Assembly: GCF_001293465.1 (NCBI RefSeq)
Contig: NZ_JSYZ01000043.1
Coordinates: forward strand, 1-32,850
Direction: 5' to 3'
Source of the DNA: Pseudomonas asplenii
GTDB lineage: Bacteria > Pseudomonadota > Gammaproteobacteria > Pseudomonadales > Pseudomonadaceae
DNA length: 32,850 nucleotides
Position numbers and translations under genes: made by a program. Below, in pieces: positions 1 through 9,384 of this stretch. Positions within the stretch are counted from its first letter, which is position 1. Each line of letters opens with the position of its first letter. Under the pieces are notes generated by a model that saw only the letters and a program-made list of their open reading frames with translations, was not told where the DNA came from and did no database searches.

Positions 1-103
1 CGCTGTCCAGGCGATCGAGGGTGGCTTCGCTGGCCTGGCCGGTCTTGCTCTCTTTTTCTGCTACTTCGCCGTCTTCTTTGTCGAATTCGTCCCAGCTCAG
101 CAT
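1..103 (-). CDS. nrdB: ribonucleotide reductase beta subunit, 5' end only
   Basis: The minus strand opens with ATG at 103-101, preceded by a good AGGAG ribosome-binding site about 8 bases upstream, and stays open to the window edge (34 codons). The peptide begins MLSWDEFDKEDGEVAEKES, the N-terminal extension I recognise from Pseudomonas class Ia NrdB. The full protein would be the small subunit that houses the diiron-tyrosyl radical and, with NrdA, reduces ribonucleoside diphosphates to deoxyribonucleotides in the cytosol. None of the metal ligands or the radical tyrosine lie in this fragment, so the identification rests on the N-terminus alone. nrdA is not seen upstream in this window; a DUF2790 gene is there instead, so nrdB probably has its own promoter in the 484-base gap. 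Confidence 0.72.
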   Translation of the reverse strand, partial: MLSWDEFDKEDGEVAEKESKTGQASEATLDRLDS

Positions 104-137
104 GACGTGTCGTCTCCTGCGTGAGGGCCTGACGCCG

Positions 138-169
138 GTGTGAAAACACGGATGGGCGGTTTTTCACAC
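138..169 (-). other. inverted repeat in the nrdB leader
   Basis: GTGTGAAAA at 138-146 and its exact complement TTTTCACAC at 161-169 form 9-bp arms around a 14-base spacer, 35 to 66 bases upstream of the nrdB start. It could be an RNA hairpin in the leader or a dyad operator. It does not fit the NrdR-box consensus as I remember it. Function unknown. Confidence 0.5.
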
Positions 170-531
170 GGCACGATGGCCACATTGGATATAAGGAATC
201 GTTGCTTGCACCGGCTGTGCAGGCAAACAACGGGAAATTTGTACGGGGCCCCGAGGGGCGGATGGCGCGGGGATGACGCCGGTTCCTGCAGCGATGCCAG
301 CGTGAGAACGCTACCCTGCAAGGGAATATTGCAAGCCCGTTTTACCGGGACATTATAAGGGCTTTTTGCGGTCAGTGGTGTGACGGATTCCGCCCTTGCG
401 TGTGCTTGGGCCGGCACGGCTCGGGTTTGCAGGGCTTTGGCGGCAAAAGAATTTTTTGCCTGGAGGGGGTGTTGGCGACGAGTGGTTCGCTGCGGGAGGC
501 GGCCGGATGATGACCGTTGTGCAAGGACACC

Positions 532-567
532 CTTGCCGCAGCCGCAAGAATCGCTTCCTGCGGCAAG
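532..567 (-). terminator. hairpin downstream of the DUF2790 gene
   Basis: CTTGCCGCAG at 532-541 and CTGCGGCAAG at 558-567 are perfect 10-bp arms around a 16-base loop. It starts 20 bases past the stop codon of the minus-strand gene at 587-850, so it probably ends or protects that transcript. There is no U tract, so intrinsic termination is not certain. Confidence 0.45.
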
Positions 568-586
568 CGGCTTTCAAGGCGGGCGA

Positions 587-850
587 TCAGCCGTTGGAAC
601 AACCATTACCCATTACACGATATTCCATGACATGCCGAACACCCTGGGAGTCTTCATAAACCATGCGTGCCGGTACAACTTCGCAAACTTCCGGAATTTC
701 ACTCATGGAGATAACTTTGTGAATATCCGGGTGCATGGAGTAAGTGTATTCCTCTACCGGCAGGTTCCGGCTGGCTACATCGGTCGCCGCCTCGTCGGCC
801 ATGGCTGTTGCACAGAGGCTGCTGAGGACTAAAGCGGCAAAAAGTTTCAT
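587..850 (-). CDS. small secreted DUF2790 protein
   Basis: An 87-residue protein. The start at 850 follows an AGGTGA ribosome-binding site; the frame is open further upstream but without a site. Residues 1-19 form a typical Sec signal peptide ending in ATAMA, so the mature product should be periplasmic or exported, about 68 residues. The mature part carries the DUF2790 pattern: YTYSMHPDIHKVIS, then EVCEVVPARMVYEDSQG, then MEYRVMGNGCSNG, with two cysteines that could form a disulfide. The family is small and common in Pseudomonas, often in several paralogues. I recall members being induced by metal stress, but nothing in this sequence tests that. It lies alone between nrdB and acsA, followed by a hairpin at 532-567. 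Function unknown. Confidence 0.85.
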   Translation of the reverse strand: MKLFAALVLSSLCATAMADEAATDVASRNLPVEEYTYSMHPDIHKVISMSEIPEVCEVVPARMVYEDSQGVRHVMEYRVMGNGCSNG

Positions 851-1253
851 CGGTTCACCTATTGATGGTCGTGTAGGGGCACGCGGCCCTTGTGGGACCA
901 CGTGTGAAGCTCTGGAAGTTTGAATTCGAATTAACGGCCTTCGTGGGGGCTGTCGTCTGGTTAATTCGTTGCCTTAGTTGGCGAAGTTGATTTTAAGAGT
1001 GCGCCAGTCGTTCATACAGGTGGGCTTTTGATAAAGACTATTGACAAAACCTGTAACAATCGTCGAAAAAACGTCCTGCCCGAAGATATTTTCCCTGGGC
1101 CGAATATCGCCACAGGCCACGTGCTTGAGCCCTGTTGGCGGTATTCACGACGTTTTGTAGGGTTTTGTTACTACCATCGTCGAATGGTCCGGCAGCGTCA
1201 GCCCGGCTACAACAGGGCCATAAAACAACAACTATGTCACCGAGGTAAGAAAG
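851..1253. other. divergent intergenic region between the DUF2790 gene and acsA
   Basis: No gene is supported here. It must hold the promoters of both divergent neighbours. The one structured element I see is the ACCAT dyad at 1173-1188. No convincing -35/-10 pair for acsA was found, in keeping with an activator-dependent promoter. Confidence 0.55.
1173..1188 (+). promoter_or_regulatory. ACCAT-N6-ATGGT dyad upstream of acsA
   Basis: ACCAT at 1173-1177 and ATGGT at 1184-1188 form a 5-bp dyad with a 6-base spacer, 65 to 80 bases before the acsA start. The acs genes of Pseudomonas are known to be switched on by a two-component response regulator (CrbR/ErdR type). This dyad is a plausible operator for such a protein, but that is inference. 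Confidence 0.3.
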
Positions 1254-3209
<1,956 letters not shown>

Positions 3210-3228
3210 GGCTGCCCAGGCACAGAAG

Positions 3229-3262
3229 GCCCCGTCCGGCGATGAGCCGGGCGGGGCTTTTT
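3229..3262 (+). terminator. intrinsic terminator of acsA
   Basis: A 12-bp GC-rich stem (3229-3240 with 3246-3257, one G-U pair), loop GATGA, then TTTTT. It begins 19 bases after the acsA stop. Confidence 0.9.
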
Positions 3263-3784
3263 CATTCTGGAGGAGGGCTATCGGATGGGTGATTGAAAAG
3301 AGATAAATATCGGTTTTTGTCGTGGGACGTTTCTTCTTGTTACCCATGCACTGCGAAGTAACCAAATATGTCACCTGTCGCCCGCATTCGGGGCATAGGG
3401 AAACGCTTTTGCCCGATTTCGGCTGACGATATCGGTCGAAAAGAGCCTCGTCGCACACCGCGCTTGCCGTAATAGAAGGCTTTGCGAATAATAGGCCCGC
3501 AATTTGCAGCGTAGATCGGTTGCCTTTCTTTTGCCCTTGCATGAATTTCAAGGGCTGTCAATGTGCCGGGTCGGCATTCTCGATGCTTCTGTAATTACTT
3601 GTCGCATTGAGGAAATATCGACTTCGGGCCTGTCGTTAGAATGCCGATCACTCGCTGGTCGTTGTGCATGGACCGCCGCCCAATCGGCCCTCGCAGGACG
3701 CGGCGCCGTAATCCCTGTTCACCCTTCGCATATTGGGCTCGCGCTCACTCTGCCGTTTTTGCCCTTTACCGATGGAGTCCTAAG
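3263..3784 (+). other. regulatory region between acsA and aotJ
   Basis: About 520 bases with no supported gene; the open frames have no ribosome-binding site or recognisable product. The frame joined to the front of aotJ is open from 3641 but lacks a site, and the signal peptide begins at 3785. The region contains the putative ArgR-controlled promoter at 3599-3642 and a leader of about 136 bases. I see no clear function in 3263-3590. Confidence 0.6.
3599..3642 (+). promoter_or_regulatory. putative ArgR-controlled promoter of the aot operon
   Basis: TGTCGC at 3600-3605 is followed 8 bases later by AA at 3614-3615, matching the half-site TGTCGC-N8-AA described for Pseudomonas ArgR. A -10-like TAGAAT lies at 3637-3642, 37 bases from the first T of the box. 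There is no good -35, as expected where an activator overlaps that position. The same box and the same 37-base geometry recur in front of astC. Confidence 0.6.
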
Positions 3785-4561
3785 ATGAAGAAACTCGTGC
3801 TTCTTGGCGCCCTGGCACTGTCCGTGCTGTCGCTGCCTACATTCGCCGATGAAAAGCCTCTGAAAATTGGTATCGAAGCGGCCTACCCTCCATTCGCCTC
3901 GAAGGCCCCGGACGGCAGCATCGTCGGTTTCGACTACGACATCGGCAACGCCCTGTGCGAAGAGATGAAGGTCAAGTGTGTCTGGGTCGAGCAGGAGTTC
4001 GATGGCCTGATCCCGGCGCTGAAGGTCCGCAAGATCGACGCGATCCTGTCGTCCATGTCGATCACCGACGATCGCAAGAAGTCCGTCGACTTCACCAACA
4101 AGTACTACAACACCCCGGCCCGCCTGGTCATGAAGGAAGGCACCGTGGTCAGCGACAGCCTGGTCGAGCTCAAGGGCAAGAAGATCGGCGTGCAGCGTGG
4201 CTCGATCCACAATCGTTTCGCCGAGGAAGTGCTCAAGCCGCTGGGGGCCGAAGTCAAGCCGTACGGTTCGCAGAACGAGATCTACCTGGACGTGGAAGCC
4301 GGTCGCCTGGACGGCACCGTGGCTGATGCCACCCTGCTGCAGGACGGTTTCCTGAAGACCGACGCCGGCAAGGGTTTCGCTTTCGTGGGGCCGCAGTTCA
4401 CCGACGTCAAATACTTCGGTGACGGCGTAGGTATCGCCGTGCGCAAGGGTGACAAGGCCGATCTGGACAAGATCAACGCCGCCATCGCCGCGATCCGTGC
4501 CAACGGCAAGTACAAGCAGATCCAGGACAAGTACTTCGACTTCGATATTTACGGCAAGTAA
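3785..4561 (+). CDS. aotJ: periplasmic arginine/ornithine-binding protein
   Basis: A 258-residue family 3 solute-binding protein, the periplasmic receptor of the arginine/ornithine ABC importer. Residues 1-22 are a Sec signal peptide (two lysines, leucine-rich core, cut after TFA). The mature start LKIGIEAAYPPFASKAPDG and the following GFDYDIGNALCEEMKV are the hallmark of the polar amino-acid binding family, and FDGLIPALKVRKIDAILSSM and SITDDRKKSVDFT carry residues that contact the ligand in the HisJ/ArgT relatives. The start at 3785 has a GGAG site at about 10 bases; longer in-frame extensions would bury the signal peptide. It heads the aot operon. A hairpin with a T tract at 4580-4623 after the gene would let it be made in excess over the permease. 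Confidence 0.93.
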   Translation: MKKLVLLGALALSVLSLPTFADEKPLKIGIEAAYPPFASKAPDGSIVGFDYDIGNALCEEMKVKCVWVEQEFDGLIPALKVRKIDAILSSMSITDDRKKSVDFTNKYYNTPARLVMKEGTVVSDSLVELKGKKIGVQRGSIHNRFAEEVLKPLGAEVKPYGSQNEIYLDVEAGRLDGTVADATLLQDGFLKTDAGKGFAFVGPQFTDVKYFGDGVGIAVRKGDKADLDKINAAIAAIRANGKYKQIQDKYFDFDIYGK

Positions 4562-4579
4562 ATCTCGCCAGCTCGTCCG

Positions 4580-4623
4580 AAATGGCGCAAGCAACAGGAT
4601 CCCTGCGGTTTGCGCCATTTTTT
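4580..4623 (+). terminator. intra-operon attenuator between aotJ and aotQ
   Basis: AAATGGCGCAA at 4580-4590 pairs perfectly with TTGCGCCATTT at 4610-4620 (11 bp), loop 19 bases, followed by a run of six T (4618-4623). Its place between the binding protein and permease genes suggests partial termination or mRNA protection so that more AotJ than AotQMP is made. Confidence 0.8.
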
Positions 4624-4649
4624 CATCCCAATTTTCGAGGACCTGAATC

Positions 4650-5339
4650 ATGTTGAAAGGCTACGGGGCTGTCATCCTCGATGGCGCTTGGCTGACGCTT
4701 CAGCTCGCCTTGTCGTCCATGGCCCTGGCCATTGTTCTGGGTTTGATCGGGGTGGCGCTGCGCCTGTCGCCGGTACGCTGGCTGGCCCGGCTCGGTGACC
4801 TGTACGCCACCGTGATCCGTGGTATCCCCGACCTGGTGCTGATCCTGCTGATCTTCTACGGCGGCCAGGATCTGATCAACCGAGTCGCGCCGCTGCTCGG
4901 TTATGACGACTATATCGATCTCAATCCGCTGGTCGCCGGTATCGGTACGCTGGGTTTCATTTTCGGCGCCTACCTGTCGGAAACCTTCCGCGGTGCCTTC
5001 ATGGCGATCCCCAAGGGGCAGGCCGAAGCCGGCATGGCCTACGGGATGAGTAGCCTGCAGGTGTTCTTCCGGGTGCTGGTGCCGCAGATGATCCGCCTGG
5101 CGATCCCCGGCTTCACCAACAACTGGCTGGTGTTGACCAAGGCGACCGCGCTGATTTCCGTGGTCGGCCTGCAGGACATGATGTTCAAGGCCAAGCAGGC
5201 GGCGGATGCCACCCGTGAGCCTTTCACCTTCTTTCTTGCAGTGGCGGCGATGTACCTGGTGATCACCAGTGTCTCGTTGCTGGCACTGCGTCACCTCGAG
5301 AAGCGCTACTCGGTAGGCGTAAGGGCGGCTGATCTATGA
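4650..5339 (+). CDS. aotQ: arginine/ornithine ABC transporter permease
   Basis: A 229-residue inner-membrane permease of the histidine/arginine type (HisQ/ArtQ family length). Hydrophobic segments lie at about residues 15-40, 60-75, 95-115, 150-175 and 190-220, giving about five membrane helices. The cytoplasmic coupling loop EAGMAYGMSSLQVFFRVLVP, near residues 120-140, is the EAA motif that docks on the ATPase AotP. It should form the membrane channel as a heterodimer with AotM. ATG at 4650 follows a GAGG site (TTTTCGAGGACCTGAATC). The stop overlaps the start of aotM by four bases (ATGA), so the two are probably translationally coupled. Confidence 0.92.
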   Translation: MLKGYGAVILDGAWLTLQLALSSMALAIVLGLIGVALRLSPVRWLARLGDLYATVIRGIPDLVLILLIFYGGQDLINRVAPLLGYDDYIDLNPLVAGIGTLGFIFGAYLSETFRGAFMAIPKGQAEAGMAYGMSSLQVFFRVLVPQMIRLAIPGFTNNWLVLTKATALISVVGLQDMMFKAKQAADATREPFTFFLAVAAMYLVITSVSLLALRHLEKRYSVGVRAADL

Positions 5340-6034
5340 TCTTCGACTACAACGTCGTCTGGGAAGCCATGCCGCTGTACCTCGGCGGCCTGCTGACCAC
5401 TCTGAAACTGCTGGCCCTGTCGCTGTTTTTCGGCCTGCTGGTGGCGGTGCCGCTGGGGCTGATGCGGGTCTCCAAACAGCCGCTGGTCAACGGTGCGGCC
5501 TGGCTCTACACCTACGTGATTCGTGGCACGCCGATGCTGGTGCAACTGTTCCTGATCTACTACGGTCTGGCCCAGTTCGAAGTGGTGCGCGAAAGCTTCC
5601 TCTGGCCATGGCTGTCGAGCGCGACCTTCTGCGCCTGCCTGGCCTTTGCCATCAACACCAGCGCCTACACCGCCGAAATCATCGCCGGCAGCCTCAAGGC
5701 TACGCCCAATGGCGAGATCGAGGCGGCCAAGGCGGTCGGCATGTCCCGCTACAAGATGTATCGGCGCATTCTGCTGCCGTCGGCCCTGCGTCGGGCGCTG
5801 CCGCAGTACAGCAACGAAGTGATCATGATGCTGCAGACCACCAGCCTGGCCTCCATCGTGACGCTGATCGACATCACCGGTGCCGCCCGTACCGTCAACG
5901 CCCAGTATTACCTGCCGTTCGAGGCCTACATCACCGCGGGTGTGTTCTACCTGTGCCTGACCTTCATCCTGGTGCGCCTGTTCAAGCTGGCCGAGCGCCG
6001 CTGGCTGAGCTACCTGGCTCCACGGAAGCATTGA
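5336..6034 (+). CDS. aotM: arginine/ornithine ABC transporter permease
   Basis: A 232-residue second permease subunit (HisM/ArtM type). It has about five hydrophobic helices and the EAA coupling loop EAAKAVGMSRYKMYRRILLP near residues 122-141, shared in pattern with AotQ. The segment YVIRGTPMLVQLFLIYYGL is the conserved RGTP signature of amino-acid permeases. It overlaps aotQ by four bases at its start and is followed after one base by aotO. With AotQ it forms the path through the inner membrane for basic amino acids delivered by AotJ. Confidence 0.92.
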   Translation: MIFDYNVVWEAMPLYLGGLLTTLKLLALSLFFGLLVAVPLGLMRVSKQPLVNGAAWLYTYVIRGTPMLVQLFLIYYGLAQFEVVRESFLWPWLSSATFCACLAFAINTSAYTAEIIAGSLKATPNGEIEAAKAVGMSRYKMYRRILLPSALRRALPQYSNEVIMMLQTTSLASIVTLIDITGAARTVNAQYYLPFEAYITAGVFYLCLTFILVRLFKLAERRWLSYLAPRKH

Positions 6035-6035
6035 G

Positions 6036-7148
6036 ATGGAACGTATCGATCATTCGCTGCCCTGGGGCAGCCTGGGTACCGAGCGTCGGTTGTCGGTGTT
6101 CCGTTTCGGCAGCGGTGAACGCAAGGCCTATATCCAGGCCAGCCTGCATGCCGACGAACTGCCGGGCATGCGTACCGCCTGGGAGTTGAAGAAGCGCCTC
6201 GCCGAGCTGGAGGCCCGCGGGGCCCTGAAGGGCGTCGTCGAGCTGGTCCCGGTCGCCAACCCGATTGGGCTTGGCCAGTTGCTGCAAGGCAATCACCAGG
6301 GGCGCTTCGAGTACTCCAGCGGCAAGAATTTCAACCGCGATTTCGTCGAGCTGAGCGAGCCGGTCGCGGCGCTGGTCGATGGTCGACTGGGTGACGACCC
6401 CCACGCCAACGTGCAGTTGATTCGCCAGGCCATGCGCGATGTGCTGGCCGCGTTGCCGCCGGCTGACAGCCCGTTGCAGGGCATGCAGCGGATTCTGCTC
6501 GGCCACGCCTGTGATGCCGACATCGTGCTGGACCTGCATTGCGACTGCGAGGCGGCACTGCACCTGTATGCGCTGCCGCAGCACTGGCCGCAATGGCGCT
6601 CGCTGGCCGCGCACCTGAATGTGCGGGTGGCGCTGGTGGCGGAGGACTCCGGCGGCACCTCGTTCGACGAGGCCTGTTCGCTGCCCTGGCTGCGCCTGTC
6701 GCGGCGCTTCCCGCAGGCCGCGATTCCCCTGGCGGGGATGTCCACCACCATCGAACTGGGCGGCCAGGCCGATACCGGGCCGGACGCGGCGGTGGCCCAT
6801 GCCGAAGGCATCCTGGCCTTCCTGGCCGAGCAGGGGCTGATCGACGGCGAGTGGCCGGCGGCGCAGCACCAAGCCTGCGAGGCCATGCCGTTCGAAGGCA
6901 CCGAGTTGCTCTACGCGCCCCATCCCGGTGTCGTCAGCTACCTGTGCCCGGTGGGCAGTTGGGTGGAGCCCGGCGAACCCTTGTTCGAAGTGATCGATCC
7001 CTTGTCCGACCGGGTCAGCACCGTCCGTGCCGGCACGGCCGGTGTGCTGTTTGCCGTTGAACGGCTGCGTTACGCCCAACCCTCGATCTGGCTGGCCAAG
7101 GTGGCGGGGCGCGAGCCCCTGCGCCACGGGCGCCTGCTCAGCGACTGA
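6036..7148 (+). CDS. aotO: AstE/aspartoacylase-family zinc hydrolase of the aot operon
   Basis: A 370-residue M14-like deacylase related to succinylglutamate desuccinylase and aspartoacylase. Zinc ligands are visible as H38 and E41 (SLHADELPGMR) and H168 (VLDLHCDCEA); E240 in STTIELGGQ is the likely catalytic glutamate. NFNRDF near residue 92 is the substrate-carboxylate loop. The last 70 residues, with HPGVVSYLCPVGSWVEPGEP, form the family's small beta domain. It begins one base after aotM. In P. aeruginosa, aotO sits in the same place and, as I recall, is not needed for arginine uptake, so its substrate is unknown; an N-acyl amino acid is a reasonable guess. It is a paralogue of astE (16212-17219) but clearly longer. 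Confidence 0.85.
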   Translation: MERIDHSLPWGSLGTERRLSVFRFGSGERKAYIQASLHADELPGMRTAWELKKRLAELEARGALKGVVELVPVANPIGLGQLLQGNHQGRFEYSSGKNFNRDFVELSEPVAALVDGRLGDDPHANVQLIRQAMRDVLAALPPADSPLQGMQRILLGHACDADIVLDLHCDCEAALHLYALPQHWPQWRSLAAHLNVRVALVAEDSGGTSFDEACSLPWLRLSRRFPQAAIPLAGMSTTIELGGQADTGPDAAVAHAEGILAFLAEQGLIDGEWPAAQHQACEAMPFEGTELLYAPHPGVVSYLCPVGSWVEPGEPLFEVIDPLSDRVSTVRAGTAGVLFAVERLRYAQPSIWLAKVAGREPLRHGRLLSD

Positions 7149-7176
7149 CCTGACTGTTTTCGTGAGAACCGACCGC

Positions 7177-7941
7177 ATGTACAAGCTTGAAGTCCAAGAC
7201 CTGCATAAACGCTATGGCAGTCACGAAGTGCTCAAGGGCGTGTCCCTGGCGGCCCAGGCTGGCGATGTGATCAGCATCATCGGCTCCAGTGGCTCCGGCA
7301 AGAGTACCTTCCTGCGCTGCATCAACCTGCTGGAGCAGCCGCACGCCGGACGTATCCTGCTCAACAACGAAGAGCTCAAGCTCGTCGCGAACAAGGACGG
7401 CGCCATGAAGGCCGCCGATCCCAAGCAGTTGCAGCGCATGCGCTCGCGGCTGTCGATGGTGTTCCAGCACTTCAACCTGTGGTCGCACATGACCGCGCTG
7501 GAAAACATCATCGAAGCGCCCGTGCACGTGCTGGGCGTGTCGAAGAAGGAAGCGCTGGAGAAGGCCGAGCACTACCTGAACAAGGTGGGCGTGGCACACC
7601 GCAAGGACGCCTATCCGGGGCACATGTCCGGCGGCGAGCAGCAGCGCGTGGCGATTGCCCGGGCGCTGGCGATGGAACCGGAAGTGATGCTGTTCGACGA
7701 GCCGACCTCGGCTCTCGACCCGGAACTGGTCGGTGACGTGCTAAAGGTCATGCAGTCCCTGGCCCAGGAAGGCCGGACCATGGTCGTGGTGACCCACGAA
7801 ATGGGCTTTGCCCGTGAAGTCTCCAACCAGTTGGTGTTCCTGCACAAGGGGCTGGTGGAGGAGCGCGGCAATCCTCGCGAGGTGCTGGTCAATCCGCAAT
7901 CCGAGCGTCTGCAGCAATTTTTGTCGGGCAGCCTGAAATAG
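7177..7941 (+). CDS. aotP: arginine/ornithine ABC transporter ATPase
   Basis: A 254-residue HisP/ArtP-type ATPase that powers AotQM. Walker A GSSGSGKST spans residues 36-44, the signature MSGGEQQRVAIARAL begins near 150, Walker B ends in D174-E175 (VMLFDEPTSALDP), and the switch histidine is in VVVTHEMGFAREV. The start at 7177 agrees with the family N-terminus MYKLEVQDLHKRYG. A GTG in frame at 7162 is possible but its first bases more likely serve as the ribosome-binding site (GTGAGAA). It lies 28 bases after aotO, so it is in the same transcript. No strong terminator follows, so read-through into argR is likely. Confidence 0.94.
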   Translation: MYKLEVQDLHKRYGSHEVLKGVSLAAQAGDVISIIGSSGSGKSTFLRCINLLEQPHAGRILLNNEELKLVANKDGAMKAADPKQLQRMRSRLSMVFQHFNLWSHMTALENIIEAPVHVLGVSKKEALEKAEHYLNKVGVAHRKDAYPGHMSGGEQQRVAIARALAMEPEVMLFDEPTSALDPELVGDVLKVMQSLAQEGRTMVVVTHEMGFAREVSNQLVFLHKGLVEERGNPREVLVNPQSERLQQFLSGSLK

Positions 7942-7965
7942 TCGTCGCTTTTTCTGCTGCCACTG

Positions 7966-7983
7966 TGCACCAAAATAGGTCAT
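7966..7983 (+). promoter_or_regulatory. NtrC-like half-palindrome upstream of argR
   Basis: TGCACC at 7966-7971 followed by AAAATA and GGTCAT resembles the enteric NtrC site (TGCACC-N5-GGTGCA) with a good left half and a poor right half. It lies about 85 bases before argR. No sigma-54 -24/-12 pair was found beside it, so this is weak. Confidence 0.2.
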
Positions 7984-8065
7984 TCTGCGCGCCGTGTGCG
8001 GCCTGGTCTACTTTGATGAGGTCGTTCCCGGCCTTTAACCCTGTTCTGCTTTCGGATTGCACGCC

Positions 8066-9058
8066 ATGACTGCCCATCGAATTGGTTTCCTGATTTGGCC
8101 CGGCACTAAAGCCTTGACGCTGGCGCTGGCCGAGGAGGCCTTGCGTGTCGCCCAGCGCGTGCATCCGGAAGTGATCTACGAGCTGTCGTTCCTGCAGGCC
8201 GAGACACCGGCGCAAGGTGCTGCCGCGGCGGCCTGGCAATTGCCGGGGGAGCCCTGGGCTGGACAGCTCGAGGGCTGCCAGAAACTGTTCCTGCTGGCTG
8301 ACGAACCACCGGCCGCGCTGGCGCCAGCCCTGGCCAGTGCCCTCAAGCAACTGGTGCGTTCCGGTTGCATGATCGGCGGATTGTCCGCCGGGGTCTATCC
8401 ACTGGCCCAACTGGGACTGCTCGATGGATACCGCGCCGCGGTGCACTGGCGTTGGCAGGACGACTTCGCCGAGCGCTTCCCCAAGGTGATCGCCACCAGC
8501 CATCTGTTCGACTGGGATCGTGACCGTCTGACGGCCTGTGGTGGCATGTCGGTGCTGGACCTGCTGTTGGCGGTGCTGGCCCGGGATCACGGTGCCGAGC
8601 TGGCCGGTGCGGTGTCCGAGGAGTTGGTGGTCGAGCGCATTCGCGAGGGCGGCGAGCGCCAGCGTATTCCCTTGCAGAATCGCCTGGGTTCCAGCCATCC
8701 GAAGCTGACCCAGGCGGTATTGCTGATGGAAGCCAATATCGAAGAGCCGCTGACCACCGACGAAATCGCCCAGCATGTCTGCGTTTCCCGCCGGCAACTG
8801 GAGCGGATCTTCAAGCAGTACCTCAATCGCGTCCCCAGCCAGTACTACCTGGAGCTGCGCCTGAACAAGGCCCGGCAGATGCTGATGCAGACCAGCAAGT
8901 CGATCATCCAGATCGGCCTGTCCTGCGGTTTCTCCTCGGGGCCGCATTTCTCCAGCGCCTACCGCAACTTCTTCGGCGCCACGCCGCGGGAGGATCGCAA
9001 TCAGCGGCGCAGCAGCAGCCCGTTCGAGCTGTCCTCCGTTCCCGCCGAGCGCGGCTGA
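8066..9058 (+). CDS. argR: AraC-family arginine regulator
   Basis: A 330-residue regulator of the Pseudomonas ArgR type, unrelated to the small hexameric ArgR of enterics. Residues 1 to about 200 form a glutamine-amidotransferase-like ligand domain (IGFLIWPGTKALTLALAEEA at the front; GCMIGGLSAGVYPLAQLGL near residue 105). Residues about 225-320 hold two AraC helix-turn-helix units: TTDEIAQHVCVSRRQLERIF and IIQIGLSCGFSSGPHFSSAY, then FFGATPRED. It senses arginine and activates aot and aru while repressing biosynthesis in P. aeruginosa. ATG at 8066 matches the family start MTAHRIGFLIWP; the ribosome-binding site is weak. The gene lies between the two operons it should control, both of which carry candidate boxes. 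Confidence 0.94.
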   Translation: MTAHRIGFLIWPGTKALTLALAEEALRVAQRVHPEVIYELSFLQAETPAQGAAAAAWQLPGEPWAGQLEGCQKLFLLADEPPAALAPALASALKQLVRSGCMIGGLSAGVYPLAQLGLLDGYRAAVHWRWQDDFAERFPKVIATSHLFDWDRDRLTACGGMSVLDLLLAVLARDHGAELAGAVSEELVVERIREGGERQRIPLQNRLGSSHPKLTQAVLLMEANIEEPLTTDEIAQHVCVSRRQLERIFKQYLNRVPSQYYLELRLNKARQMLMQTSKSIIQIGLSCGFSSGPHFSSAYRNFFGATPREDRNQRRSSSPFELSSVPAERG

Positions 9059-9079
9059 GCCCCGATCTCGGCATCGCTG

Positions 9080-9139
9080 TGCTGGCGATTGCCCTCCCGC
9101 TGACCGGATGGGCTGCCCATCCGGATTGCCGGCATTTTT
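9080..9139 (+). terminator. terminator of argR
   Basis: An inner hairpin CCGGATGGG / CCCATCCGG (9104-9112 with 9116-9124, 9 bp, loop CTG) sits inside outer arms TGCTGGC at 9080 and GCCGGCA at 9128-9134, directly followed by TTTTT (9135-9139). Confidence 0.65.
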
Positions 9140-9238
9140 CTAAAAATCACGTCGCAGGGTTCGTCAGTCGAAAATCTCCTCGTCGCGACTCTGCATGAAA
9201 AGCCTCTCACCGTTTAAACTGCGCCTTTGCGAAGCTAT

Positions 9239-9333
9239 TTGTCGCATTGCCGAAAACCCCGGCAAAACCCGGTTTGGCGCTATAAGAAGTTGTCGCTTGG
9301 CGGCAAGGCCGGACCGAAATCTGTCCTTACAAT
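9239..9333 (+). promoter_or_regulatory. putative ArgR-activated promoter of astC
   Basis: Two boxes fit TGTCGC-N8-AA exactly: 9240-9255 and 9291-9306, 51 bases apart. TACAAT at 9328-9333 is a -10 candidate exactly 37 bases from the second box, the same distance as at aotJ. The first box shares TTGTCGCATTG-NN-GAAA with the aotJ box. The leader to astC would be about 45 bases. Confidence 0.65.
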
Positions 9334-9384
9334 CCCCCCATCGCTCGCCAGTTTCAGGCAGGCGTTCCTCTTCAGGAGACTCCG

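Larger units (their letters stand above)
104..586. other. intergenic region upstream of nrdB, no supported gene
   Basis: No reading frame here has both a ribosome-binding site and a recognisable product. The region holds the inverted repeat at 138-169, a perfect minus-strand TATAAT at 357-352 (no good -35 partner; possible nrdB promoter with a leader of about 240 bases), a short hairpin with arms GGCAAAA and TTTTGCC at 442-460, and the larger hairpin at 532-567. Confidence 0.6.

Noticed and set aside
104..580. NrdR boxes in front of nrdB
   Set aside because: No pair of sequences close to the known consensus was found; the dyad at 138-169 differs.
3504..3784. N-terminal extension or separate small gene before aotJ
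   Set aside because: The frame is open but has no ribosome-binding site, and the conserved signal peptide begins at 3785; the region holds the putative ArgR-controlled promoter.
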